Shown one piece after another: positions 46,128 to 56,814 of a DNA stretch of 64,000 bases. The DNA is from Carposina sasakii (lineage: Eukaryota; Arthropoda; Insecta; Lepidoptera; Carposinidae): assembly GCA_014607495.2 (NCBI GenBank), contig CP053155.1:10850001-10914000 (forward strand). Direction: 5' to 3'. The notes beneath the pieces are model-generated. The model worked only from the letters and a program-made list of their open reading frames with translations, was not told the origin of the DNA and did not search any database. A program made the translations under genes and the position numbers. Positions within the stretch are counted from its first letter, which is position 1. Each line of letters begins with the position of its first letter.

Positions 46128-49100
46128 TTACAAGTTTTCATCTTCTATAGGTAATATACATATTTTATGTATGGCACGAATGTGTGTTTTATTATTAGAG
46201 GTTTTGACCTCCACTGCCCTTATGTTTCCATCGTGTCCTGAGAACAATCTTATAATTCGTGCCATAGGCCAATACATAGACGGTACATTATCTTCTCTTA
46301 AAATTACTAAAGCACCCAATTTAACATTACATTTTTCAATCTTCCATTTTGGTCTATTTTGTAATACATTTAAATAATACTTATGCCAAAGTTTCCAGAA
46401 GGCTTGTTTCAAACGTGTACATAACTGCCAAAACTTAAGTCTATTTTCTGGTACATCACATAAATTATTTTCTGGGTACATAGTAAGAGAGCTACCTATA
46501 ATAAAATGACCAGGTGTCAAATAACAATAATCATTTGGATCACATGACAATGGTAATAATGGTCTAGAGTTAAGTATTGCTTCAATTTCGGTAAGTACAG
46601 TATTAAGTTGTTCATATGTTAACACAGTTTTTTGTAATACTCTTTTTAAATGGTATTTAGTACTCTTCACTGCTGCCTCCCAGAGTCCACCAAAGTTAGG
46701 TGAATAAGCAGGTATGAAATGAAAGGTTATACCTTTTTGAGCTGCAAATCTATGAACTTGGGCCCGGTGGGTCTGGGATGACTGCAGCGAATATAGCTCA
46801 ACTAGTTGACTTTTAGCACATTTAAAAGTACTTGCATTATCACAGTGAATTTCAGTGGGCAGCCCTCTTCGTGATATCAATCGTCTAAAGCATGCCAGAA
46901 AGGTCTCTGTAGTTAAGTCTGAGGCTAGTTCCAAGTGAACTGCCTTGGTGGTAAAGCAAATAAAAACGCAAATGTAACCTTTGCCAATAATGGATCTTCT
47001 AACACGTGATAGCTTAACGTTAATTGGCCCAGCAAAATCCACTCCGATTTTCTCAAAAGGTCGACTAGTAGCCAGTACTCGACTTGGAGGTAATGACCCC
47101 ATTATTTGTGTTGCTACTTTAGCCTTTTGTCTGAAACAAGTTACACATTTATGAGTAATTTTTTTTACTTGTAATAAACCATTTACAATCCAAAATCTTT
47201 GATTTAAGTTTGAGAGTACTAGTTTTGGCCCAGCATGCAATAGCTTTTCGTGCTCACTTCTAATAATTAGCTTAGTAATAAAGGAATCTTTAGGCAAAAT
47301 AACGGGATGCTTTTGGTTGAAAGCTATGCTAGCATGATGAAGCCTACCACCGACTCGTAACAAGCCTGTCTCATCGAGAAAAGGATGCAGGTTAGACAAA
47401 TTACCTTTGATAATTTTCTTATTACTTAAAGCTTCTATATCAGTTTTAAAATAATTGCCTTGCTCATACTTAATAATTAACATTAGTGATTGCGTCAACT
47501 CTGAGCTTAGTAGGTAACAAGAATTAATTTTTACTTTTGTTTTATTTATATTATTAAGAAACCTGAGTATATAAGCCAACAACCTAACAATTTTATTGAT
47601 GTCTGAATATTGAAATAAGCGCTGGAATACATATTCCAGTGGATCCAAACACCGAGATACAACACTGCTGGAGAATGCTAAACAGGGTCTAAGTTCTGGA
47701 AGATCAAGTTGTATATTCGATTTTGAAGTAGCAAAATTATACATACTGTTTTTTAAAAACTGTGGGCCCTGCCACCAGAGACTGTTGCCGTGCAGTTCGC
47801 TTGGTGAGACTCCTCTGCTTATCAGATCAGCAGGGTTATCCTGTGTATTAACATATAGCCACTGCCATCCCAATGTGTTGTGCACAATAACATTCACTCT
47901 GTTCCCTACATATGCTTGAAGTTTAGTTATTTCAGTCTTTAGCCATGCAAGAACAATCTGTGAGTCGCTGAACATATAAACATTATTTATGTTAAGTTTT
48001 AGTTTTAGTGTATTATATGTCTTAATGGCGAGCTTAGAAAGTAAAAGTGCTGCATTTAGCTCAAGCCTAGGCACTGTCATGCCTTTCTTTTGCACAGGAT
48101 TAATTCTAGACTTGGAACAGAGTAAATGTGTATTGGTGTTACCTGAAATGTCGGTAAGTCGCAGGTATAGGCAGCAACCATAGGCAGTGGTACTGGAAGC
48201 ATCCGCAAATCCAACCAGGTCAACCATATGTGAATCTGAGAAACCTATATTTCTATTCAATAAAATGGGTTTCATTGCAGCCAAATCAGCTGTAAAAGTA
48301 AGCCATTCCTTTTCAATAATGGAAGGAATAGAATCATTCCAATCTAAATTAGAAAGCCATAGCCTTTGCATAATAGCTTTTGCAGTGACAACTATGGGAC
48401 CTATAAAACCCATTGGGTCATATATTTTACCTATGTAGCTAAGAATGCTTCGCTTAGTAATTACTGCTGTATTGAATAGGTCTGGAGATGAAATGATAAA
48501 CTGATTTCCTCTGATATCGATTTGCATACCTAGAGCTTTCATATTACAATTCTCTTTTTGCAAATCAAGATTACCAAAGTACCTATCTTGAGCTGGTATA
48601 TCGGACAAAATAATATCTTGATTTGAAGCCCATTTGTGAGTATGAAAACTACCTAAGTTGAGTAAATTATGCAACTGCTTTTTCGCCTCGAGAGTCATAT
48701 TCAGGTCATCATTAGAATAAATAACATCATCAACATATATATTATTTTTTATAATGGTTGATGCTAATGGATATAAATTTTCAAACCTATTTGCTAGTTC
48801 ATATAAGCAACGTGTCGCTAAAAAACTGGAGCTCTTTAAACCGTATGTGACGGTGTCTAGCCTTATACACCTTATTGGATCATTAGGGTTGTCCCTCCAT
48901 AGGATATTTTGAAGGGAAGTATAAGATGGATGTACTCTAATATTGCGAAACATATGCTTTATATCTGCAGTAAATGTATATTTGCCTAAACGAAATAATA
49001 GAATGATGTCGAATAGTTCTTTCTGAACCACTGGCCCATTTAGTTGTATATCATTTATTGAAACTTTTTTGTTAGTTTTCATAGAACCATCAAAGACAGT

Positions 49101-51281
49101 ACGGAGTTTAGTTGTAGTACTATTTTCATTTATTACAGCATGATGTGGGAGGAAGTAAACTGCTTCCTTGCTAGCTTCATACGACTCAATGTCAACATAA
49201 TGACCATGATTGAGTGATAAAAAATTATGTATGAATGCCTGATATTGCATAAATAAATTGGCATTTTGATGCAATTTCTTTTCTAAATTTAAAAATCTCT
49301 TAAGTGCAAAATAAAATGATTCACCCAAAATATCATTAACTTCTGATAGGGGAAATTTTAAAGGCAATGTCACTTCAAATTGTTTGTTGTTTAATTTGAC
49401 AGTGTTTTGAAAAATCTGTTCACATAGTTCCTGTTCTGAGGTTTTTTCATTTAACATTTCAGGAACCTTTTCATTACTCCAAAATTGGGCAAGTGTTTCA
49501 TTAAGACCTGATTGACACTTTAATACTACTTTATTGCAGCTTTGCCGAGATAAATGTTGTGGTAAGTTACCTCCTATGATGTGTCCAAAATGTGTGTTTA
49601 TTACATGTAGATTATGCCTTGACTTATGGCTCACTTGCTTGGTTGCTGGCTCCGTTGCTGCTAGGTCCAACCGCATAGGCTCCTGGTTCAACAGCAGTGT
49701 CTGAAAAAACACATCAGATCCAATTAACATGTGGATTTCACTCGGTATATTAAATTGTTCATCGGCCAGCATAATGTTGGAAGGTATTTTCACCGTTGAA
49801 ATGTTAATCTTCTGCTGTGGTAGTTGACATGTAATTTGTTCCACAACATGGCAAGTTACCTTTGTTTTAAATGGAGTTTTTAATGAGTAAATATCTAATG
49901 GAATACAATATTTTATATTCTTTTTTGCATTGGTTATGCCAATGATGCTCGTGTCATTTTTGTTAGGTTTCATACCTAATAATTGCACAACCTTTGAGGT
50001 TATGAAAGATAATTGTGAGCCACTATCCATTAATGCCTTTATATGAAATTCAGTACCATCCTTACCTATGACCTTAACTCTGGCTGTGGGGAGAAGCACA
50101 TTATTATTATTAGTATTGCCTGTCAATGTAACAGGTGGTGTCTCCTCAGATGCATCACAATGTATCAAAGTGTTATGCTTGCCTTTGCACTTCGTACACC
50201 TAAAATGAAATCTGCATTTTCCAGAATGTGCACCAAGACAGGTATTACATAACTTATTGTTGTTTACAAAATCCTGTCTTTTCTTTGCTGGTAACAACTG
50301 AAATTTTTTGCATATAAATAGCTTATGATCTTTATACTTACAATAACTGCATGCTGGTCCAGCTGTGACATGGGCTGCTATTTTAGAGTGATGTCCTTGG
50401 CTTGGCTGACCCTGCTCAGCATTCTCCATTGCCAATGCACGCTTCTCGAGGAACTTGAGGAACTCCTCTAGAGAAGGTGGAGAGTTTGCATCTCGCTCCA
50501 GCTGGTACGACCGCGATGTGTATGAATCTAGTTTTCGAGATAAAATACAAAGTAATATTGCGTCCCAGTGTTTGGAATTTGGCTCTTGATACTCTATTAC
50601 CGCTAATGATTGCTTAACATATGATATAAATTCTCTGAGATTATGAGCAGTTGATTTGTATAAAGGCTTTAAATCTAGAATCCCGCATATGAGATCTGAC
50701 GTTATTCTATACTTATTATGATATCTTTCACTCAATAGTTTCATTGCTAAAGTGTAGCTTTCATTTGTCATTGGCAGATTTTTTATTAAATTGAATGGCT
50801 CATCCTTCAAGAAGGAGCGTAAATAATATAACTTTTGTAAATTATCTAGATTTTTGTCGTTATTTATAAGAGACGTGAAAAGGCTAATGAAAGGTATGTA
50901 TTCTGAACACTTACCATCAAAGATTTTTATTGTGATGGCCGGTAAATTCATTTTTGCAGTAGTTGGTTGACTAGGTGCAGGGTCGGAGGGTTTCTTTACT
51001 AAATGAAGTGCCTTGTCTAATGCAGTACTGATGTTAAGAAAATTCTGCTCAACCATGTCTACATCTTCCTGGTCTAGTGGATCCAGGAACATAATTTCTT
51101 TGCATAATTCTTCGTATTCCCGGAAGGCATTTACTAATCTGTCTTTTCTATTAACTAAATATTCTACGGAATATGGAGTGAGATCACAGCTTGCATATTT
51201 CGTTAACCGTGTGAGCGTGGCTTTTACATAGCCACGGCTCGCAATTAATTTTCTAACATCTGCAGACTTTGCTTCCGACAT
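46128..51281 (-). CDS. BEL/Pao gag-pol polyprotein
   Basis: A single 1717-codon frame with no break. In order: a gag-like region (about 110-260, FDGKCSEYIPFISLFTSLI); cysteine-rich knuckles at 310-370; an aspartic protease at about 415 (ALMDSGSQLSFIT); a reverse transcriptase with the YVDD box near 850; RNase H from about 1024 (FADASSTTAYGC); an integrase with an HHCC zinc region near 1340-1370, a D,D-E core (VDFAGP about 1412, HCDNAS about 1482, LWEAAVKS about 1532); and a C-terminal domain with LGALVILREDNVPSMYWP. The protease-RT-RNaseH-integrase order and these motifs mark the BEL/Pao group. No envelope-like gene is present. It is likely still able to move, judged from the open frame and matching LTRs. 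Confidence 0.93.
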   Translation of the reverse strand: MSEAKSADVRKLIASRGYVKATLTRLTKYASCDLTPYSVEYLVNRKDRLVNAFREYEELCKEIMFLDPLDQEDVDMVEQNFLNISTALDKALHLVKKPSDPAPSQPTTAKMNLPAITIKIFDGKCSEYIPFISLFTSLINNDKNLDNLQKLYYLRSFLKDEPFNLIKNLPMTNESYTLAMKLLSERYHNKYRITSDLICGILDLKPLYKSTAHNLREFISYVKQSLAVIEYQEPNSKHWDAILLCILSRKLDSYTSRSYQLERDANSPPSLEEFLKFLEKRALAMENAEQGQPSQGHHSKIAAHVTAGPACSYCKYKDHKLFICKKFQLLPAKKRQDFVNNNKLCNTCLGAHSGKCRFHFRCTKCKGKHNTLIHCDASEETPPVTLTGNTNNNNVLLPTARVKVIGKDGTEFHIKALMDSGSQLSFITSKVVQLLGMKPNKNDTSIIGITNAKKNIKYCIPLDIYSLKTPFKTKVTCHVVEQITCQLPQQKINISTVKIPSNIMLADEQFNIPSEIHMLIGSDVFFQTLLLNQEPMRLDLAATEPATKQVSHKSRHNLHVINTHFGHIIGGNLPQHLSRQSCNKVVLKCQSGLNETLAQFWSNEKVPEMLNEKTSEQELCEQIFQNTVKLNNKQFEVTLPLKFPLSEVNDILGESFYFALKRFLNLEKKLHQNANLFMQYQAFIHNFLSLNHGHYVDIESYEASKEAVYFLPHHAVINENSTTTKLRTVFDGSMKTNKKVSINDIQLNGPVVQKELFDIILLFRLGKYTFTADIKHMFRNIRVHPSYTSLQNILWRDNPNDPIRCIRLDTVTYGLKSSSFLATRCLYELANRFENLYPLASTIIKNNIYVDDVIYSNDDLNMTLEAKKQLHNLLNLGSFHTHKWASNQDIILSDIPAQDRYFGNLDLQKENCNMKALGMQIDIRGNQFIISSPDLFNTAVITKRSILSYIGKIYDPMGFIGPIVVTAKAIMQRLWLSNLDWNDSIPSIIEKEWLTFTADLAAMKPILLNRNIGFSDSHMVDLVGFADASSTTAYGCCLYLRLTDISGNTNTHLLCSKSRINPVQKKGMTVPRLELNAALLLSKLAIKTYNTLKLKLNINNVYMFSDSQIVLAWLKTEITKLQAYVGNRVNVIVHNTLGWQWLYVNTQDNPADLISRGVSPSELHGNSLWWQGPQFLKNSMYNFATSKSNIQLDLPELRPCLAFSSSVVSRCLDPLEYVFQRLFQYSDINKIVRLLAYILRFLNNINKTKVKINSCYLLSSELTQSLMLIIKYEQGNYFKTDIEALSNKKIIKGNLSNLHPFLDETGLLRVGGRLHHASIAFNQKHPVILPKDSFITKLIIRSEHEKLLHAGPKLVLSNLNQRFWIVNGLLQVKKITHKCVTCFRQKAKVATQIMGSLPPSRVLATSRPFEKIGVDFAGPINVKLSRVRRSIIGKGYICVFICFTTKAVHLELASDLTTETFLACFRRLISRRGLPTEIHCDNASTFKCAKSQLVELYSLQSSQTHRAQVHRFAAQKGITFHFIPAYSPNFGGLWEAAVKSTKYHLKRVLQKTVLTYEQLNTVLTEIEAILNSRPLLPLSCDPNDYCYLTPGHFIIGSSLTMYPENNLCDVPENRLKFWQLCTRLKQAFWKLWHKYYLNVLQNRPKWKIEKCNVKLGALVILREDNVPSMYWPMARIIRLFSGHDGNIRAVEVKTSNNKTHIRAIHKICILPIEDENL

Positions 51282-51862
51282 TGCGACTTAGTTCACCAAC
51301 CACTATGTATTTAACAATATGTATTTAACTTTTACAAACATAAGAATTATAGAATACAAGATGGACGCTGTTGCCAAGTGCCGGTGCCGCGTGGCGCGTT
51401 TGCTTGCCCTTCCTGTTCGGTTCGTTCGGCGATCTTCGTGTCCGCGTTCGGTAAAGGATCTTCGAATTCGGTCGATTGGCGCCGCTGGTTGGCTCGATCA
51501 AATTTTTGCAGCTACCTCGCTCGCACACGGGGGCGTTTGCGTTTACTTTCTTTGTTTTTCGCGTTATGCTCTTGTACGCTAAATTTGCTATATGAAATGG
51601 TGTTTGCTCGTTCTCTCTTGAGGGCTGCCCGCGTCGCGACAAAGACACGAAATGAAATTGCGCAGGAAACACTGAGAGGTGATACGAGAACCGACTGCGA
51701 ATGGCACCGAGAACACAGCCAATGAGAGCGTGTGTCCGGTACTCGTCGTGTCCGCGTCGGCCGAATACCCAAAATGCAAAATGGCGTATACTTGCGGTTT
51801 ATGTGGAGCTGGATTTGCTTCCAAGAATCCCTCTTCTTTGCATGCACCTTGAAATTTTTCTT
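51282..51862. other. BEL/Pao leader region
   Basis: About 580 bp between the primer site and the gag-pol start. It is GC-richer than its surroundings, and short frames on both strands are not supported as genes. The start at 51281 (MSEAKSADVRK) is the first in-frame Met and leads directly into the gag-like region. Confidence 0.6.
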
Positions 51863-51882
51863 AAATCCGGCTCGAAGGACCA
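51863..51882 (-). promoter_or_regulatory. Primer-binding site for tRNA-Tyr
   Basis: The plus strand reads AAATCCGGCTCGAAGGACCA, the 3' end of insect tRNA-Tyr plus CCA as I recall it: T stem CCGGC, acceptor TCGAAGG, discriminator A. On the element's sense strand this is its complement, one base from the 5' LTR. Confidence 0.8.
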
Positions 51883-51883
51883 A

Positions 51884-52069
51884 TGTTTGGGTGGACTGTA
51901 GGTTTTTGGTAGGTCGCTGGATGGTTCTTGGTGCAGATAAAATGAGAAGACTAGGAGAAATCTTGAGAGAGTTTATTGCGCTTCACATGGAACCGAGAGA
52001 GAGAGTGTTGCCACAAATAATTACAAATATCCCTACAATATGTTAATGTTGCCAACATTAATTGCAACA
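51884..52069 (-). repeat. BEL/Pao 5' LTR
   Basis: 186 bp, matching the 3' LTR. It borders GGTAT at 52070. The U5 end next to the primer site carries tRNA-Tyr-like segments at 51891-51901 and 51910-51920. Confidence 0.9.
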
Positions 52070-52106
52070 GGTATAGGGCCCGGTGGTGGGCGATCCCTCA
52101 ATAGAG

Positions 52107-52118
52107 TTTCTATTATCT
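52107..52118. repeat. Target duplication of the Penelope-like element, right copy
   Basis: TTTCTATTATCT, identical to 43254-43265. Confidence 0.75.
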
Positions 52119-52910
52119 GTCAAATAGAGTTCGAGCGGACCGAATGAAAAAACGGCGCGATTGATCCGTTCGAAGGAAGTTCGTAGTAGGAAACACCTCG
52201 ATATTCGGCCGATACTTCGTTTATCGTCACTTCAGAGTAGACCTTCAGATTATCCTTTGTTTTTGTGCAAATGCAACTTGTATGTACAAAAACCCACCCA
52301 AAATAAACACACAATTTAATTGCCGCTAGATTATTCCAAGCGCAGACCTTCAATAAATTCGGATTAAGCTTCTTGCAATTAAAAATAAAATTTGTCCGAA
52401 CACCGCTGCAGCGATAAGCAGCGGATTTATTTTTAATTAGCTAAGATAAAGTGTTGGACAATGCAGCGCTTATCTCAAGCGCTGCAAGCGCTGTACGTGA
52501 TGGAACTACTAATTTGATGCTACCACAACATCAGTGCATATTTGACATGGTAATCGTGTCGCTAGACTCCATGCAGGCTACAATGTGGCACTACAAGGTT
52601 CAGAGTTCCTTTTTTTTTTCCTTCGAAGTTACTGCAAGATTTGAAAAGAGTTGTTCTAATTTTTGGTACCTTCTTATAATTTGTGGATTCGTACCTACTA
52701 TATTAACAGATTTTTGTAAAATAATTATATGAAAATTTAAATGTTTACTGGTGGTGGTGTTCTGTTTTTTCTATTACTTTCAATGCTTTATAGTCGCTAG
52801 TTAGATCCCGGGATTTTCTATGCTATGTTATGCATTTTTTTGGTCGCCTCTGTTAATCCTGGCTCACAGGAGTTGCAGAGGCGGGAATGAGTAGTGGGCC
52901 AATCCCGGTT
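52119..52910. other. No supported gene
   Basis: Unassigned. A moderately GC-rich, self-complementary stretch lies at 52400-52500 (AGCGGATTTATTTTTAATTA and nearby GCAGCGCTTATCTCAAGCGC). The plus frame at 52451-52732 has no recognised domain. Confidence 0.35.
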
Positions 52911-53850
52911 CAAATTCAAATTCAAAATTCAAAATCATTTATTCAACATGAAAGCATTAACACTTGTTTGTTGATTGTCTAATTATATGTTACTTTCTAT
53001 GTTCGCATCCCAAAAATGAAACCGCTACCAAACAAAAAAGGAGGTGAATTTAAACAACCCAAAAATAAATAAATCGCAAAGCTTTTGCTTTGGCAACGGT
53101 CACCATCCCAAGGTGCGATTTGTTACGGTCTGTCAGGCATAAGTTAGCGATTCGGGGCTAATAGCCACCAACGTGGAGAATAAGAGTTAAGGTCGCCTAA
53201 AGATGAAATCCAGAAGAGCTGCTACACAGTTCTCCTTTATGGCAAAACCAACATTAGGTCTGACACACCGCATGATTCTACTATTACTGTTACACTATCT
53301 CAGTGAAGTGTCACTGCTTGGAAGAAGAAATAGCAAGAAAACTCCCAGCGACACAGTCAAAACTAAGTAACATATTAACAAAAGAATCTTACATTGGATA
53401 AGATATCAGATAGTAACACTTAACTCATTTAGTGTGTATAAATTCAATTATCATAACATAATTAATTTAAATTCATATAAATTACATACCCACTTACACA
53501 AAGTAAGTACAGGTCCATGTCAAATTTAAATTGTATAAATAAAAATAAAATGTGTACACAGAGTACAAGTCAATGTCAAATAAGTATCTACTAAACTATA
53601 AAATATAAAAAAGATATATATTTGTGTACAATAGTACAAGTCGACGGTAAAATGTGAATAGAAGAGCTAACGTGTCATTCAGAACTTAAATATATAATAC
53701 CTATAGCTGGTAATAACATTAGAATGAAGAAGTCACGCATGATACACTATAGCGCTTCTGGTCACATTCACCAACACATATTAACTATACCTACTAAGCT
53801 AAATATAAAAGTAAAACATAGAATGCGTAACTTGGGGATGCTAGAACAAT

Positions 53851-56743
53851 TCACTTCCATGGCTCGCTATCATTTAAATATTCTAATACTGTATAATATT
53901 CTTTCATGCAAAGTTTTTTCTTCACAATATTTTTAAATTTACAGATAGGTAGCCCTTTGAGTGTATCTGGAAGCTTGTTGTAGAAAAGTATACATTGACC
54001 CATGAATGATTTACTGACTTTGCGGAGACGGGACACATGAGCAACAAGTCTGTTCTTACCTCTTGTATTTATTTTGTGCACATCAGACATTTTATTAAAT
54101 TTATCTAAATTCTTATGAACGTATAATAAATTTTCATAAATATAATTCGAAGCTAAAGTCATTATATTCAATTCTTTAAATTTCTCACGTAATGTGACCC
54201 TGGACCCTAAGTTTAGAATTGCACGGACAGCTCTTTTTTGTAAGATAAATATTGACTCCCAATCAGCTGCGCTTCCCCATAATAAAATACCGTATGTCAT
54301 TATACTATGGAAATAGCTAAAATAAACAATTCTAGCAGTCTCGACATCTGTCAGTAGACGAATTCTCTTAACTGCATAGGCTGCAGAACTGAGTTTCTTA
54401 CTTAGTTTTTCAATGTGAGGACCCCATTGTAATTTGGCATCCAAAGTTATGCCCAAGAAAACAGTCGAATCCACTTGATCCAGTCTCTCGTCGCCTATGT
54501 AAACATCAGATCTAACTTGTTTCACGTTGGGAGTAGAAAATTTTATTAATTTCGTTTTCCTACTATTAAGAACAAGATTATTATTACTAAACCAATATAA
54601 CACTTAACTCATTTAATTTCGTTTTCCTACTATTAAGAACAAGATTATTATTACTAAACCAATATAACACTTTAGAGAGAGCACTGTTCACCACGTCATA
54701 TACGATGAGCTGCCTCTTTACTTTAAAAAGTAAGGAGGTGTCATCTGCAAACAATACTATTTCATGCTCATTACCTACAAAGTATGGCAAATCATTTATA
54801 TAAATACGGAAAAGAAACGGACCAAGGATTGAACCTTGTGGGACACCTATTGTGACGCGCGATCCCGGTGATCGTTTTCCGTTCACATCTACCTTCTGAA
54901 TCCTATCGTTCAAATAGGACATCAGAAGATAGAGGGCCCCACCCCGTATACCATAATGTTCTAATTTTCGAATTAAAATTTCATGGTGGACACAATCAAA
55001 CGCTTTTGACAAGTCACAGAACACTCCCAGTGCGTCATGTGACTCCTCCCAAGCGTCGACAATGTGTCTTAACAACTCAACTCCCGCGTCGATAGTAGAC
55101 CGCCCCTTGGTGAAGCCATACTGCTTATTGCTAAAAAGGTTGTTATTATCGAAGTGCCTGGACAATTGTTCTAAAATTAGTTTTTCAAAGATTTTACTGA
55201 TTGTTGGGAGTACTGATATCGGGCGAAAATTACCTGGATCAGAAGATTCTCCTGACTTGAACAACGGAATAACTTTACTATGTTTCATTAAATCAGGAAA
55301 GACTCCTTTGTCTATACAATTATTAAAAACGCTTGCTAGCGGAGTACTTATTACATCTATTATTGAACCTAACGTTTTCACCGATAGGCCCCATAGGTTA
55401 GCGGTTTTTTTGGAGTAGATGGATTTAAAAGTTTTAATTATATCTTTGTAGTTAACATAGGAAAATGCAAAATCCCTCTCACATGCTGTTACACTGTTTT
55501 TGAGCAAAGATGCAGCGACCTCAGGGGACGAGTTAAGGTCTTTTGTTGCTGAATGAGGTATACTGTCAAAGAAGTTTTGGAAAGCTGCGGCTACCTCAGA
55601 GTGAGATTTTATGTTAACTCCATCAATCACTAAGCTAAAGCTGGAATCTCGAACGGCATTTCTTCCGGTCTCACTGTTAATTATATTCCAAGTGGTTTTA
55701 ATCTTATCGGTAGATTGTTTAATTTTATTTTTTACAAAATTTGATTTTGCGTTGTTACAAACACGTTTAAATAACTTAGAATACTGTTTGACATACTCCT
55801 TGAAGGCTGAGCTGTGGTTAAACGTTTTTTCGCTATAAAGATTATATAAACGTTCTCTGCTCTTATATATGCCAGGTGTGGCCCACTCGCTAAAAACTAA
55901 ACGATTACTTATAGTAATAGATTTTGTTAAAAATACTTTATTAAACTCAGTTAATATGAGACTAAATATCGAGCTATACAATATGTTGGGATTTTCATTG
56001 TAGTGCAAGTCTTGTAATCTTCCCGTAACCTTGCCCCTAAATGATTCCATTCGATTAGATGTAATTGGCACATAAGTTATCTTTTGTTTTGTTACCTTAT
56101 GTGACTTGACTGGAAAAGAGGCTAACTGTCCCCTGTGATCTGAGTCAAAATTGTCTATTAATTTACTGTATTCGGGTTTTATATTTGTAAAAATATTATC
56201 TAAACATGTAGCAGTAGTGTCCGTAATTCTTGTTGGTTCACAAAACAAATTACATAAGTTAAAAGATTGAAATAAATTTAAAAATCTCAAGCTGGCAGAA
56301 GACCCTACTAATATGTCCGTATTGAAGTCTCCGCATATGATAATTTCTTTGCCAGAATTTATGACTTTAGATAAAACTTCCTCCATTGTAATCGAAAAGC
56401 GGTCATAATTAGCACATGGGGGGCTGTATACACTAACAACTATGAATTGTTCAACCTCAACACAAGCTAGTTCGGTTTCTCTTTCAACTGAGAGACTCAC
56501 AATGTCTTTTCTTTCCTTACATTTAAGGTTTTTGTTTACTAATATTAAAGAGCCTCCTCTTATGAAGTTAACCCTATTATAGGAGCTTACTATGTGGTGG
56601 TTATTGAAGTTGAACATGAGTTGATGATCCTGTAACCAGTGTTCAGTAATACAAAAAATGTCAATGTCATAACAAGTCATGAACAACTCAACTTCTAGCT
56701 CCTTTAATGGCAAGCCTTGAATATTTTGGTGTACAATATTCAT
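53851..56743 (-). pseudogene. LINE ORF2: APE endonuclease and reverse transcriptase, frameshifted
   Basis: Frame 1 (56743-54587, 718 codons) holds the endonuclease (about 1-230: ITEHWL, VVSVYSPP, ICGDFNTD, DSDHRG) and the RT (about 470-700: QYGFTKGRST near 541, LSKAFDCVHHEIL, GVPQGSILGPFLF, FADDTSLLF near 664). Frame 2 (from 54603 to 53851) continues the post-RT region (MTYGILLWGS, LQKRAVRAILNL) to the stop. The break comes from a 67-bp tandem duplication that repeats YWFSNNNLVLNSRKTK. Both frames are otherwise open, so inactivation is recent. ORF2 makes the nick and copies the RNA at the target site. Confidence 0.9.
54551..54672. repeat. 67-bp tandem duplication inside LINE ORF2
   Basis: About 55 bp starting TTCGTTTTCCTACTATTAAG at 54551 recur at 54618, with the filler AACTCATTTAA between. 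A period of 67 is not a multiple of 3, so the ORF shifts. Confidence 0.9.
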
Positions 56744-56814
56744 ATTTAGTTTACTTTTACATTTATTGTCTGCAATATTATTTTTGCAAGAGCTGACCTC
56801 TGTTGTCTTAATGG

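Larger units (their letters stand above)
45541..52069 (-). mobile_element. BEL/Pao LTR retrotransposon, apparently intact
   Basis: A 6529-bp element with 186-bp LTRs at both ends that read as identical, TG...CA termini, and a GGTAT target duplication (45536-45540 and 52070-52074). It has a tRNA-Tyr-type primer-binding site and one long open gag-pol frame. Order on the minus strand: 5' LTR 52069-51884, primer site, leader, ORF 51281-46128, 3' UTR, 3' LTR 45726-45541. It lies inside the right arm of the Penelope-like element, which fixes the order of events. Confidence 0.92.
43266..52106. mobile_element. Penelope-like element in inverted-arm form, hosting a BEL/Pao insertion
   Basis: The left arm (43305-44153 and on to about 44690, reading minus) and the right arm (44687-45540 plus 52070-52106, reading plus) are inverted copies. 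The right arm lacks the stretch matching about 44154-44617 of the left. About 39 bp (43266-43304) extend beyond the left arm. The arms read as identical where I compared them, so the insertion is young. Inverted or tandem partial copies and variable target duplications are known features of Penelope-like elements. The reverse transcriptase core is missing. The unit was then split by a BEL/Pao element at 45541-52069. Confidence 0.8.

Noticed and set aside
51325..51883. Several overlapping frames on both strands in the BEL/Pao leader
   Set aside because: They arise from GC-rich leader sequence, have no domains, and contradict each other.
43254..52118. CRISPR array, prophage or operon-like layout
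   Set aside because: The repeats here are LTRs, PLE arms and target duplications of eukaryotic retroelements; no bacterial feature fits.
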